This document shows positions 49,803-59,044 of a stretch of DNA of 64,000 nucleotides, one piece after another (position 1 is the first letter of the stretch; each line of letters starts with the position of its first letter). Under the pieces are notes generated by a model that did not search any database, had not been told where the DNA came from, and saw nothing but the letters and a program-made list of their open reading frames with translations. The translations under genes and the position numbers were made by a program. Origin of the DNA: Bacteroidales bacterium (GTDB lineage Bacteria; Bacteroidota; Bacteroidia; Bacteroidales; P3). The DNA lies in NCBI GenBank assembly GCA_004551865.1, contig SFPR01000011.1, positions 15,698-79,697 of the forward strand, read 5' to 3'.

Positions 49803-50885
49803 TTATCGTTTTATCTCCACTTTTCTGAGCGGTTGCTGCTTGGTCTTATCCAAAAGTTCCGATTGGTACTTCACCTTGGAAAAATCAATCTCCGCAAGGT
49901 CAAAATATCTTATCTCACTATTGAACATGGTGCGATAATAAATCTTTTTGTTTTGCAGGTCTGTTGCCACCGTCCACTGAGTTGCACTCGGAATATCGGC
50001 AACCGATTCAGTATCTGCAAATTGTATTCCGACAGGAATGTCAAAATTGTTTAGGATATGAAAAGCCTGCAAAACGGTTTCGGTTGTTGTTGCAAGTTTT
50101 GGAGCTGCTGTTTGGAAGAAAGCGGCACGCACAAAACGCGAAGGCGGTGTCATATCTCCGGGAATGCCGAGCAATCCCGAGCCTCCCCCGATTGGAGAAA
50201 GAGCAAGCGAACCCATGGTTTTGTTTGGGGCTGCTCCCGTAAACAAATTGATGTAATTGTTCAAGTTTGTCAAGTGCCAATCGAATGAGGGTGAGTTGGT
50301 AAGCACTCCGACGGGATTGTCATGAATTTTTACCTGCTGAGCGACAATTTCTATGACAATCTGCTTTCCCGAAGGGTCGATAACTCTCCAATGAACAGTG
50401 CTGCTGCGAGGGTCAATCGCTGTAACCCTGATGTTTTTCATCGCCTGCTTAACCTCATCGACACTCTTAAAGTTGCCAAGTATCCACGAAACAAGCTGAA
50501 AATCGCTAATAGTAGAACTATTCTTCGACTTGTCGTAAGGAAGGTACTCTCCGTATGAAGGGAAGTAGAAAAGACCTGCCGAAAGCCCCGTTTCATTCAC
50601 TCCTTCGACCACAAACTCGGCTTGTTCGACCGCAAGGCCCACATAACCATAGCGAGCGGTAAACTCCATTCCCTCCTTTGCTCCGCCCGGAACAAAAGAC
50701 CTCTGCACATATCCCCTCGGAACAATGATGTAACGGCTTCCTATTTCGGTATAAGCCCACTCTATTGTACGAGCTGCAACAACTTCATTGTTTTTGGTTG
50801 TCAATGTTATTCCCGTGCAAGCGTTCGCTCTGCCAAAAGCACATACGACAACAAGCAAGACGAGAATTGATAGATGTTTTTTCAT
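49803..50885 (-). CDS. choloylglycine hydrolase / penicillin V acylase family protein
   Basis: A 360-residue N-terminal-nucleophile amidase. A signal peptide (MKKHLSILVLLVVVCAFGRA) is removed to expose Cys23 (NA-CTGITLTTKNN), which is the catalytic nucleophile; ARTIEWAY supplies the conserved Arg. Downstream motifs include GLSAGLFYFP, the LTNSPSFDWHLTNLNNY block (Asn of the oxyanion hole) and a C-terminal YYRT. Family members cleave bile-acid amides or penicillin V; the exported form and lack of clear bile-pocket loops leave the substrate open. ATG 50894 is an alternative start. Confidence 0.85.
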   Translation of the reverse strand: MKKHLSILVLLVVVCAFGRANACTGITLTTKNNEVVAARTIEWAYTEIGSRYIIVPRGYVQRSFVPGGAKEGMEFTARYGYVGLAVEQAEFVVEGVNETGLSAGLFYFPSYGEYLPYDKSKNSSTISDFQLVSWILGNFKSVDEVKQAMKNIRVTAIDPRSSTVHWRVIDPSGKQIVIEIVAQQVKIHDNPVGVLTNSPSFDWHLTNLNNYINLFTGAAPNKTMGSLALSPIGGGSGLLGIPGDMTPPSRFVRAAFFQTAAPKLATTTETVLQAFHILNNFDIPVGIQFADTESVADIPSATQWTVATDLQNKKIYYRTMFNSEIRYFDLAEIDFSKVKYQSELLDKTKQQPLRKVEIKR

Positions 50886-51010
50886 GTCTGTCATGTTTTT
50901 TTTGATTAAACCACAAAGGCAAAAGCAAACCTGCCCTGCCTGCTTACTTGGTATAATACGTTTTTCAGGCTTGTTTGTTTTATGACTTGTCAAAAAAACC
51001 AATCAAAACT

Positions 51011-51661
51011 TCAATCTCCTATCTCGCCACAGCTCAACACCTCTATGTCTCCAAACATTTTTTCTGCATAGAGACGAATGATTTTTTCCGAATCTCGCTC
51101 TATCAATTCACTTCGCTTTTCTCTTGTAAAATTATTGAATATCAGCGTATCAAGTCTCATATTCCTTGCTTTCATTGCCTCAAATGACAAAAGGGTATGG
51201 TTTATCGAGCCGAGAAAAGGGTTGGTTACAAACACAAGTTTATAATTCATCGCTGCAATATGGTCGATGGTCAAAAGGTCTTGTCTTATCGGAACCATAA
51301 GTCCCCCTGCCCCTTCGACCAACACTCGGTCAAACTTCTCCGAAAGGCAGTTCGTCTTTTCTTCTATTGCTTTCAAATCGACCTTTTTGCCGTCAATTTC
51401 GGCAGCAAGGTGAATTGAGGCAGGATAAGAGAACATTGCTCCGCAGGTTGTTTGATTTGTATCTTCGGTACAAAGAGGCATCTTCATCAGACGGCGGTGA
51501 ACCACAATATCGTCCGAAATTCCTTTGCAGCCTGTTTGAATGAATTTTTGCGTTATCACATTCATTCCTTCCTTTTGCCACTTGTTTGCCAAAAAGGCGG
51601 TGGCGTATGTTTTTCCTATGTCTGTTCCTATTCCCGAAACAAAATAAATGTTGTCTTTCAT
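51011..51661 (-). CDS. bioD: dethiobiotin synthetase
   Basis: BioD closes the ureido ring of dethiobiotin with CO2 and ATP. 216 residues with the P-loop GIGTDIGKTYA (~10-20), a basic QKFIQTGCKG stretch and the VEGAGGLMVPI motif (~115). It is the last gene of the biotin operon, 6 bases after bioC. Confidence 0.94.
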   Translation of the reverse strand: MKDNIYFVSGIGTDIGKTYATAFLANKWQKEGMNVITQKFIQTGCKGISDDIVVHRRLMKMPLCTEDTNQTTCGAMFSYPASIHLAAEIDGKKVDLKAIEEKTNCLSEKFDRVLVEGAGGLMVPIRQDLLTIDHIAAMNYKLVFVTNPFLGSINHTLLSFEAMKARNMRLDTLIFNNFTREKRSELIERDSEKIIRLYAEKMFGDIEVLSCGEIGD

Positions 51662-51667
51662 GTCGTT

Positions 51668-52462
51668 TTATCGTTTTTTCATCATTAAATAAATAGGATT
51701 GTAAGTCAGAGAGAATTTGCCGTCGGTGCAAAATTTCCTGCCATATTGTTCAATAAAGTCAATCTGTCGGCTTTTGCTCCAAGGAACTTTGCCAAGCGAA
51801 TTGACGCCTGTTGCTTTGAGCGAGCGAAGTATGTCTGAGGGAGAATTGAACCACTGAACTATGTGTTGCTCTTGTGCATCAAGGACCTCAAAATCCTCAG
51901 ACACCATTTGCAACAACTCGTCCAAAGACAAATAGTCCAAAGATTGAACACCCAAGGCGGCAAACTCCGCAAGATTATCCTTGCCAAAAGAAGACACAAG
52001 CATCAAACCATCTTTTGCCAAAGCCTTGTGAGCCTTTTTGAAGAAAGCTCCAATGTTTTCAAACCACTGTATGCAAGAGGCAGAAACAAGTATGGAAATA
52101 TCCTTCGGAAAATCCATGCTCTCGGCATCGCCTTTTCTGAACTCGACCTGCAAGGGCAGGGAAACCACATCGGCAATATCGTTTGCAATATAGCTTTTAC
52201 AATCAAAGTTGGCAAGCATTTTTCGGGTCAGAAGCCCGCTTCCGCAACCGACTTCAAAGACCCTTTGGAACGAAACGCCGTTTCTCTGAAATAAAACGCC
52301 GTTTTGACCGACTGAAACGGCGTTTTGTTTTGCTGAAACGGCGAAATAATTTTGCAACATAACAATCAGGTTGTCAGCTATTTGATTTTGCACCACTGCA
52401 TACTCTTCGTAGGTCTTCCAAGCCTTGGAAAATCGCTGTGCAATAAGGACTTTGTCTCTCAT
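51668..52462 (-). CDS. bioC: malonyl-ACP O-methyltransferase with an inserted repeat
   Basis: BioC methylates malonyl-ACP to start pimelate synthesis. 264 residues; the SAM-binding motif I is FEVGCGSGLL (~68-77). Normally ~40 residues separate the N-terminus from motif I, but here residues ~39-66 are encoded by a four-core repeat array (52272-52346), giving a heptad-like peptide (QNAVSVG, QNGVLFQ, RNGVSFQ). The reading frame is intact, so the protein probably still works with an inserted loop. Overlaps bioG by 4 bases (ATGA). Confidence 0.9.
   Translation of the reverse strand: MRDKVLIAQRFSKAWKTYEEYAVVQNQIADNLIVMLQNYFAVSAKQNAVSVGQNGVLFQRNGVSFQRVFEVGCGSGLLTRKMLANFDCKSYIANDIADVVSLPLQVEFRKGDAESMDFPKDISILVSASCIQWFENIGAFFKKAHKALAKDGLMLVSSFGKDNLAEFAALGVQSLDYLSLDELLQMVSEDFEVLDAQEQHIVQWFNSPSDILRSLKATGVNSLGKVPWSKSRQIDFIEQYGRKFCTDGKFSLTYNPIYLMMKKR
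52272..52346. repeat. four-core repeat array inside the bioC coding sequence
   Basis: Cores CGCCG, CGCCG, CGGCG, CGGCG; all three spacers are exactly 16 bases (period 21, seven codons), keeping the bioC frame open. Confidence 0.9.
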
Positions 52463-53112
52463 AGTTCGGCAAATATGTTTCTCATCTGTTCAAAATCAAA
52501 ATGCTCGCAGTCGATTGTTTCGCTCTCTGTGGTCGTTTGCCATGCCGAAAGCTGATTGTCGGGCGGAAAGATCTTGTCTCTGCCACATATATAAGCCTTG
52601 TCGAAAGTAAAACTGCCCGCACCATTTGCCATATATCGCTTCTCTATCGAAACAAGAGCGGCTTTCAGTTCTTCGATGTCGCACTCTCTGTCGTCAAGAG
52701 GAAAAGTTTTCAATCCTTCTGCCCCTCCGCACATTCTGAGACGAAACTTCTTTAAGGCAGCAGGGCTTAGTGTATTTGTGGTAAGCTCATATACTTTTTG
52801 AGGAATACCTTTGGCATTGTCAATCGGCAGCAATGTGCCTGCAAAAGCCACAGAGCGGACAATCCTTTGAGAACAACGGCTCATCACTTCACCCGAAGCA
52901 AACACCCCCAAGCTCCATGCAAACAGTCTTATCTCTTCATAGTCGTTCAAAATGGAATAATCGAACGTCCAATCTCTGTAATCCCAAACCAAAAGCACAT
53001 CATAATCTTCCGAAACAAAGAGCCTCTCCATTGAATCGTCTGCCGACCAGCCGAGAAAGACCACCTTGACACGCCTGCTTGGTGATTTTGTCCTTATGAG
53101 TTTTGTTTTCAT
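52459..53112 (-). CDS. bioG: pimeloyl-ACP methyl ester esterase BioG
   Basis: BioG (DUF452) removes the methyl group from pimeloyl-ACP methyl ester, freeing the acid for BioF; it replaces BioH in this phylum. 217 residues with the family start VVFLGWSADD (~18-27), DYRDW, and the nucleophile Ser in FAWSLGV (~64-70); HFDFEQM near the C-terminus supplies the His. Context between bioF and bioC confirms the role. Confidence 0.92.
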   Translation of the reverse strand: MKTKLIRTKSPSRRVKVVFLGWSADDSMERLFVSEDYDVLLVWDYRDWTFDYSILNDYEEIRLFAWSLGVFASGEVMSRCSQRIVRSVAFAGTLLPIDNAKGIPQKVYELTTNTLSPAALKKFRLRMCGGAEGLKTFPLDDRECDIEELKAALVSIEKRYMANGAGSFTFDKAYICGRDKIFPPDNQLSAWQTTTESETIDCEHFDFEQMRNIFAEL

Positions 53113-53136
53113 GTTTTTCCAATCACTTAATTGAGT

Positions 53137-54279
53137 TTATAAAATATCGAGAAGATTGTCCAACTCGGCAAAGCTCATTTCCGAATTGAGAGACAATCTC
53201 AACCGGCAGCTGTTTTGCGGCACTGTCGGCGGTCTTACGGCAAGGCAATAGAAGCCATGCTCTGCCAACAGCCCTGCTTTTTTCACTGCCTGCTCCGAGC
53301 TGCCGACAATTATCGGCACAATGTGCGACACAGAAGGCGTTTTCAAACCTTTTTCCTTCAATCTGCCGAGAAAATAGCTCACATTGTTTTGCAACTTCTT
53401 CCTTTGGCAAGACAAATCTGCCAATTTATCAATCACAAAGCCCGTCCACTGCATTTGAAGCGGCGAAAGAGCGGTCGAAAATATGAAACCCCTTGCCTTA
53501 TTGACCAAATAATCTTTGACCACTTGGCTGCAAACGCAAAAAGCTCCGTAACTTGCCACTGCCTTTCCAAAGGTTGCAACAAGCAAATCAATATCTTCCA
53601 CGACACCCTGACGCTCTGCCTCGCCCAAGCCCCTTTCTCCCACGGCGGCAAGGTCGTGGGCGCAATCAATGTACAGATATACATTATTGTAACAATGCTT
53701 CAACTCTGCCAAAGCCCTCAAATCGCACACATCTCCGTCCATTGAGAAAGTGCTTTCGCTGACCACTATAACCTCATCGTACTTTGAGTGTTTGCTTTCC
53801 AATATGGAGGCGAGCTTTTCAAGATTGTTGTGAGCAAAACGAACAAAGTCGCACTTGGAAAGCAAAATGCCGTCAATCAAACTTGCATGCACCAACTTGT
53901 CTGCCACAATCAGCGTCCTCGGAGTGCTGATTGCAGGCAGTATGGAGGTGTTTGCATGATAGCCGGAGTTGAAAACAACAGCCGCAGGCTTGGAATACAA
54001 GGCGGCAAGCGTGCTTTCAAGCCTGCAAGTGTGAGCATCAAATCCGCTCATAAGCCTCGAAGAGCATGAGGAAAAAGCCGCCGGAGAATTGGAAGCAAAG
54101 AACTCCTGTTTCAAAGTCTCGTTACAACCTATCGAAAGGTAGTCGTTTGACGAAAGATTGAGCATCTTACGTCCGTCCTTTGCCACAACAAAACGTCCCT
54201 GCACCATGACCTCGGGCAGAGTGCGGAACATACTCTCGTCTTTCAAGGCTTGCAAATCCTCATTCAAGCGTTCTAACAT
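53137..54279 (-). CDS. bioF: 8-amino-7-oxononanoate synthase
   Basis: BioF is a PLP enzyme joining pimeloyl-ACP and L-alanine. 380 residues from ATG 54279, which overlaps the bioA stop by 7 bases; the TTG at 54309 lies further inside bioA. Conserved blocks: [12 protein letters not shown] (~46), GSGSR-like [22 protein letters not shown] (~195) and the PLP Lys in [11 protein letters not shown] (~232). A C-terminal domain with the RLSL motif ends the protein. Length is typical. Confidence 0.95.
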   Translation of the reverse strand: MLERLNEDLQALKDESMFRTLPEVMVQGRFVVAKDGRKMLNLSSNDYLSIGCNETLKQEFFASNSPAAFSSCSSRLMSGFDAHTCRLESTLAALYSKPAAVVFNSGYHANTSILPAISTPRTLIVADKLVHASLIDGILLSKCDFVRFAHNNLEKLASILESKHSKYDEVIVVSESTFSMDGDVCDLRALAELKHCYNNVYLYIDCAHDLAAVGERGLGEAERQGVVEDIDLLVATFGKAVASYGAFCVCSQVVKDYLVNKARGFIFSTALSPLQMQWTGFVIDKLADLSCQRKKLQNNVSYFLGRLKEKGLKTPSVSHIVPIIVGSSEQAVKKAGLLAEHGFYCLAVRPPTVPQNSCRLRLSLNSEMSFAELDNLLDIL

Positions 54280-55529
54280 TCCTTTACCACTTTTAGAAGT
54301 TTGGTACAAAGAAAGGTCAAGTCCTCTTCGGAAATGATATAAGCAGGCATCACATATACCAACTTGCCAAAGGGTCTTACCCAGATGCCTTCCTCAACAA
54401 ATCGTCTCTCTGCAAATTCCATATCTACATCTTGCTTCATCTGCACAACGCCTATTGCTCCCAACACTCTGACTTGGGCAACGTTGTCAAATTCTCGGGC
54501 AGGCGATAGCAGCTCTTTGAGTTTGGCTTCGATGTTTCTTACTCTCTGCTGCCAAGGAGAGGCAAGCAGAAGATTGACACTTGCCAATGCCACGGCACAA
54601 GCAAGAGGGTTTGCCATGAATGTTGGTCCGTGCATAAAGGCATGGGGAGAATTGTCCGAGATTGCAGAAGCTATTTTGTCGTTTGTAAGAACTGCCGAAA
54701 GGGTAAGGTATCCCCCCGTAAGGGCTTTGCCTATGCACATAATGTCAGGCACAACCGATGTATGCTGATAGGCAAAGAGCTTACCCGTTCTGCCAAAGCC
54801 CGTGGCTATCTCGTCAAAAATGACAAGCAAACCATTGTCTCGACAAATCCTTACTGCCTTATTGACAAATTCGGGGCTGTAAAAATGCATTCCTCCGGCT
54901 CCTTGCACTATTGGTTCGAGAATAAGGGCTGCCAAATGGTCCTTATTTTCTCTCACAACCTGCTCCAACTCGCTTGTATCCTCATCTTCGGGTGAAGAAA
55001 CAAAGTATCGCTTTGGCAAATCGCTGCTGAAAAGGCTGTGCATACCCGTTACAGGGTCGCAAACACTCATTGCATTCCAAGTATCGCCGTGATAACCCTT
55101 GCGAATGGTTACAAAATTGCTCTTCTTCGGCTGAGATGTTGCAGCAAAGTACTGAACAGCCATTTTCATTGCCACCTCCACCGCAACAGAACCCGAATCG
55201 GCAAAGAAAATCTTTTGAAAGCTGCTATCGACAAGGCTTAGTATTTTCTCTGCAAGGCGGATTGCCGGAGCATGTGTGAGACCTCCGAACATTATGTGCG
55301 ACATTTGACCGATTTGTTCGCAGGCTGCGGCGTTCAATATAGGATTGTTGTAGCCGTGAATGGCAGCCCACCACGAACACATACCGTCTATGAGTTTTCT
55401 TCCGTCAAATAGTTCTATTCTTACACCCTCTGCCCTTTTTACTCCGAAGACTGTGAGCGGATTTGTGGCACTTGCATACGGATGCCAGAGGTGTTGTTTA
55501 TCGTATGCCAAGAGTTGCTCAGAGGTCAT
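54273..55529 (-). CDS. bioA: adenosylmethionine-8-amino-7-oxononanoate aminotransferase
   Basis: BioA transfers an amino group from SAM to make 7,8-diaminopelargonate. 418 residues, class III aminotransferase: LWHPYASAT (~13), [12 protein letters not shown] (~49), [14 protein letters not shown] (~142), and the PLP Lys in [14 protein letters not shown] (~265). All BioA-specific blocks are present. The start overlaps the bioB end by 11 bases. Confidence 0.96.
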   Translation of the reverse strand: MTSEQLLAYDKQHLWHPYASATNPLTVFGVKRAEGVRIELFDGRKLIDGMCSWWAAIHGYNNPILNAAACEQIGQMSHIMFGGLTHAPAIRLAEKILSLVDSSFQKIFFADSGSVAVEVAMKMAVQYFAATSQPKKSNFVTIRKGYHGDTWNAMSVCDPVTGMHSLFSSDLPKRYFVSSPEDEDTSELEQVVRENKDHLAALILEPIVQGAGGMHFYSPEFVNKAVRICRDNGLLVIFDEIATGFGRTGKLFAYQHTSVVPDIMCIGKALTGGYLTLSAVLTNDKIASAISDNSPHAFMHGPTFMANPLACAVALASVNLLLASPWQQRVRNIEAKLKELLSPAREFDNVAQVRVLGAIGVVQMKQDVDMEFAERRFVEEGIWVRPFGKLVYVMPAYIISEEDLTFLCTKLLKVVKEC

Positions 55530-56475
55530 AGCCGACGGTTTTAATCATTTGCTTATCTTCCGAAACATCATTGCCAAGCGTTGTGAGCATATCCCCCACT
55601 ATTGCAGAGTTTACTGCAATCCTCATTGCCTGTTGCACTGTTGATTTGTCCAAAAGACGTCTTCCGCCTGCAAATCGGATTTGCACTTTGGGAAGAATAA
55701 ATCTGAACACGGCAAGGGTGCGAAGTATGTCTTCTTCTGCAAGAGGCGGTGTGTTTTCGAGCGGAGTGCCTTCAATAGGATTGAGAATGTTCACAGGGAC
55801 ACTTTGTAATTGTGTTTCCCTGAGGGTAAAGGCGAGTTCCAAACGTTGCTTTGCACTCTCACCCATGCCGATTATTCCTCCGCTGCACACTTCCATTCCG
55901 ACCTCTCGGGCATTTTGAAGAGTTTGCAGCTTTTCTGCCGTGGTATGTGTGCTACATAGCGTCGGGAAATAGGAAGGTGCTGCTTCCAAGTTGCAGTGAT
56001 AGCGGCTCACTCCTGCATCATGGAGCTTTTGAAGAGCTTCTTTGCCCATCAAACCAAGACTTGCACAAATTTGGAGCGAAGTATCCTTTTTCAAATCTCT
56101 CACCATTTGGCACATCTTGTCCACATCTTGATTGCTCAATCGCTTACCGGAACAAACAAGAGAGTATCTCTTTACTCCCTGACGCTCATTCATCTTGGCA
56201 CAAGAGAGGATTTCATCATAGTCCAAGAGAGAATAAATATCGCATTTGCCGTTGTAGTGAGCCGATTGGGCGCACCACTTGCAGTCTTCGCTGCATTTGC
56301 CGCTCTTTGCGTTGATTATCGAACACATCTCGAAGACTTTGCCGACCATTTTGGCGGTTATCTCTTCTGCTGCGGCAAACAATTCTTGTTTGTCGGTCGA
56401 AAAATACAAATACTCTGCCTCTTGCATGGTTATTTGACCACCTGACAAGACTTTTTCTTTAATCTGTTGTATCAT
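55519..56475 (-). CDS. bioB: biotin synthase
   Basis: A radical-SAM enzyme inserting sulfur into dethiobiotin. 318 residues with the cluster Cys motif CSEDCKWC (~60-67), the [11 protein letters not shown] segment, CSGGIIGMG (~195) and the [2Fe-2S] Arg/Cys residues further on. First gene of the operon bioB-bioA-bioF-bioG-bioC-bioD. I see no clear BirA or BioQ operator or riboswitch upstream. Confidence 0.96.
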   Translation of the reverse strand: MIQQIKEKVLSGGQITMQEAEYLYFSTDKQELFAAAEEITAKMVGKVFEMCSIINAKSGKCSEDCKWCAQSAHYNGKCDIYSLLDYDEILSCAKMNERQGVKRYSLVCSGKRLSNQDVDKMCQMVRDLKKDTSLQICASLGLMGKEALQKLHDAGVSRYHCNLEAAPSYFPTLCSTHTTAEKLQTLQNAREVGMEVCSGGIIGMGESAKQRLELAFTLRETQLQSVPVNILNPIEGTPLENTPPLAEEDILRTLAVFRFILPKVQIRFAGGRRLLDKSTVQQAMRIAVNSAIVGDMLTTLGNDVSEDKQMIKTVGYDL

Positions 56476-56919
56476 ATCTGTACTATATTAAATAAAAAAG
56501 CCGCAAACGGACACTCCGTCCGCCTGCGACAACAATAAATCGATGTAATATCTTTCTTAGTCTGCTTTTCGGCAGCAACTTCCGTCCTTCCTGCTTGGCA
56601 AGAAGGCATAAAAATCCCACAAAAACAGCTTCTCAATTCTGCCAAGAGAAGCAGCAAAAAATCATCTCGGCGTTTCAGTAAAATATCTCGGCGTTTTGTC
56701 GAAATAAATCGGCGTTTTATTTTGCCAAAACGGCGTTTTGTTTTCCTTAGTGAAGCATCTGCCATATCGACTGATAATCTTGCAATTACAACAACTCTTT
56801 TGAGAGAGTTAAAAGCCGAGGAAGATTTTCTCGACCAGCGAAAAAATCTGCAAACGCTTCTTGAATTTGTATTGCGGAGGCTTCTCATTGCAATGGATTA
56901 TCGTTTTGATGTCTTATTG
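56476..56919. other. intergenic stretch upstream of bioB
   Basis: About 440 bases. It contains the four-core array at 56665-56740 and otherwise no recognised element. A + strand reading of 70 codons (56722-56934) starts in the array; its second half is protein-like (leucine heptads) but matches nothing I know and overlaps the next gene. Confidence 0.5.
56665..56740. repeat. four-core helically spaced repeat array
   Basis: All four cores are CGGCG (same orientation), spacers 16, 16 and 16 bases. Confidence 0.85.
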
Positions 56920-57531
56920 TCAAAATTGGTATGAGACACTCAGGGTTATGTAGTTGTGAAATTGTGCATTGGCTCTTTTGAAGTCAAAGTTGATAAAGTA
57001 CAATTTGCCGCTTCTGAAACTCAAAAGCGAATAGTTGTAAGATGCATTGACTGCCCAATGCTCTCCTATGGAGTATGAAGCTCCTGCCATGACGAGAAGA
57101 TTAAGCGGAGTGAAGCCGATAGTTTCCGAAGGCTCATATCCGTAAGAGTTTTCTTCCTTATGAGAAATTAAAACCGAGGGTGTGAGACCTGCCTTCAAGA
57201 CAATGTTGTCCGCAATCCTGTATCCGCAGCTGAGAACGAAGTCTATGTAAGACGCACTGATGTTTGATCTCGAATAATCGTAGTCTTTACTGCTTTTTTG
57301 CCTGCTTCCCTTGGTTGTGTAGGCTATGTCAAGCTGCCAAACAAGGTTTTCACCCTGTTCCAAGCTCAAATAAGCTCCGGCAGTCCAACCAATTTTGTTA
57401 AATCCGCTCATGTTATCACCATCGACCTGCGAAGGCACTGCTCCTGCAAGCAATCCTGCCTTGAAGTTTTGAGCTTGCAAACCAAGCAAGGCAAAAATCA
57501 TGAAAATAGAAAAAAGAAACAGCTTTTTCAT
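56920..57531 (-). CDS. small outer-membrane beta-barrel (PorT/OMP_b-brl family)
   Basis: 203 residues with a signal peptide (~1-20) and about eight amphipathic strands ending in aromatic residues, typical of the outer-membrane protein beta-barrel family of Bacteroidota (GLLAGAVPSQVDGDNMSGF, then KIGWTAGAYLSLEQGEN; final ITLSVSYQF). The C-terminal Phe fits BAM insertion. No substrate inferred. It is 19 bases downstream of the MBL gene. Confidence 0.85.
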   Translation of the reverse strand: MKKLFLFSIFMIFALLGLQAQNFKAGLLAGAVPSQVDGDNMSGFNKIGWTAGAYLSLEQGENLVWQLDIAYTTKGSRQKSSKDYDYSRSNISASYIDFVLSCGYRIADNIVLKAGLTPSVLISHKEENSYGYEPSETIGFTPLNLLVMAGASYSIGEHWAVNASYNYSLLSFRSGKLYFINFDFKRANAQFHNYITLSVSYQF

Positions 57532-57550
57532 CTGTCAATCCGCTGTTTGG

Positions 57551-58186
57551 TTATAGGAAAAAGGGATTGTAATCCTTCTCATCGCCAATAGTGCTTTGAG
57601 GTCCGTGTCCCGGATATACCACAGTCTCTCTCGGCAGAGTAAGTATGTTTTCTTTGAGATTCCGCATCAGCAAATCCAAGTCGCCTCCCTGCAAGTCGGT
57701 TCTCCCTATGCTTTGGCAAAAGAGGGCATCGCCTGTTATGACATACCCTTCTGCCGAATTGTAGTAGCAAAGGCTTCCCGGGCAATGACCCGAACACTCT
57801 ATCGCTTCTATCTTTGAGCCTCCGAAAACAATCTCTTCGCCCGGCACTATGGTTTTTGTCGTTATGTTATTGGTGTTTATGGGCAGAAATCCCATGGCTT
57901 CAGCCTGCCAAGAGACGGTTTTCAAAACCTCAACGGCATCAACCGACACACAAAGCGGCAGCTTGAACTCCTTGCAGGCAAACTCCGCTCCGCAAATGTG
58001 GTCAATATGTGGGTGGGTAAGCAAGATATGCTTTACTTTCAAGCCGTTGCGATTGATAAAATCGACAATCGTCGCTCTTTCTCTCTCGGTTTGCGAACAC
58101 ACATCGACCAATACGCATTCCTTTGTTTGGTCATACAAAACGTAGGTGTTCACTTCAAAATGATTTTGTGGTATTATCTCTATCAT
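57551..58186 (-). CDS. MBL-fold metallohydrolase (glyoxalase II-like)
   Basis: 211 residues of the metallo-beta-lactamase fold, near the hydroxyacylglutathione hydrolase or persulfide dioxygenase groups. The di-metal motif is LTHPHIDHICG (~56-66, H-x-H-x-D-H), followed by SGHCPGSLCYY (~135) and the VYPGHGPQ motif near the end (~188). Substrate uncertain: a thioester or hydroxyacyl-thiol is most usual. Confidence 0.87.
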   Translation of the reverse strand: MIEIIPQNHFEVNTYVLYDQTKECVLVDVCSQTERERATIVDFINRNGLKVKHILLTHPHIDHICGAEFACKEFKLPLCVSVDAVEVLKTVSWQAEAMGFLPINTNNITTKTIVPGEEIVFGGSKIEAIECSGHCPGSLCYYNSAEGYVITGDALFCQSIGRTDLQGGDLDLLMRNLKENILTLPRETVVYPGHGPQSTIGDEKDYNPFFL

Positions 58187-58226
58187 ACTGTGCCGTTTTT
58201 ATCTTTGTATTAGTTCAATCGGGTGT

Positions 58227-59021
58227 TTACTTTTGGTCTTTTGGTTGGTGCTTTGCTTGTTGCCAAAGTGCCTCCATCTCGTCCAAGCTCATCTGCGGCA
58301 GGGTTTTGCCTTCTTGCTCGGCGTGCTGCTCTATGTATTCGAAGCGTCTGATAAACTTCTTGTTGGTTTGTTCCAAGGCATGTGAGGGATTGATGTCCAA
58401 CTTGCGTGCATAGTTTATCATTGCAAAGAGTAAGTCTCCGAATTCTTCGCTTATCCTCTCCTTGTTGTCTTCTTTGGCTGTCTCTTGTCTCAATTCGGCA
58501 ATTTCTTCTTCTACTTTTGCCCAAGTTTGTTCGGCATTGTCCCAATCAAAGCCCACTCCTGCTGCTTTTTCTTGCAGACGATATGCCTTGATGAGGGATT
58601 CTAAGCCGCGGGGAACGCCCGAGAGTACACCCTTTCTGCCTTCGGTGAGCTTAATCTGCTCCCATGTCTTGCGGACTTGGTCGGCTGTGTCAGCCTTTGC
58701 CTCTCCGTAAATATGAGGGTGGCGTCTTATGAGTTTCTCACAAAGAGAATCTATTACCGACTTGATGTCATACAAACCTTTCTCTTCACCAATTTTGGCG
58801 TAAAAGACAATATGCAACAGCAAATCGCCAAGTTCTTTCCTTATATCGTCGGTATCGTCGTCCTCTATGGCTTGTGCCAGCTCGTAAACTTCTTCTATGG
58901 TGTTTGGCTTCAAGGAAAGGTTGGTTTGTTTCCTGTCCCACGGACACTGTTGCCTCAATGTGTCCATTATCTCCAAGAGGTGTTGAAACGAAGTCAAAGC
59001 TCCTTTATAGTCTTTTTCCAT
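58227..59021 (-). CDS. mazG: nucleoside triphosphate pyrophosphohydrolase MazG
   Basis: MazG hydrolyses (d)NTPs to monophosphates and pyrophosphate, cleaning the pool. 264 residues with two MazG domains: RQQCPWDRKQTNLSLKPNTI then EEVYELAQAIEDDD (~35-60) and a second EEEIAELRQE / EEFGDLLFAMINYAR block (~180-205), giving the E-E-x-x-E...E-x-x-D metal sites. Start at ATG 59021; the TTG at 59048 overlaps the upstream gene. Upstream is a heptosyltransferase-like gene on the same strand. Confidence 0.93.
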   Translation of the reverse strand: MEKDYKGALTSFQHLLEIMDTLRQQCPWDRKQTNLSLKPNTIEEVYELAQAIEDDDTDDIRKELGDLLLHIVFYAKIGEEKGLYDIKSVIDSLCEKLIRRHPHIYGEAKADTADQVRKTWEQIKLTEGRKGVLSGVPRGLESLIKAYRLQEKAAGVGFDWDNAEQTWAKVEEEIAELRQETAKEDNKERISEEFGDLLFAMINYARKLDINPSHALEQTNKKFIRRFEYIEQHAEQEGKTLPQMSLDEMEALWQQAKHQPKDQK

Positions 59022-59044
59022 TGTATTGAGTTCTTTTGCGTATT

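Noticed and set aside
56476..56664. Riboswitch or BirA operator upstream of bioB
   Set aside because: No long inverted repeat resembling a BirA site and no recognisable aptamer could be seen.
56722..56934. 70-codon + strand reading frame starting in a repeat array
   Set aside because: Leucine-rich and partly protein-like, but no promoter, start inside a repeat, and overlap with the outer-membrane barrel gene; kept only as a note.
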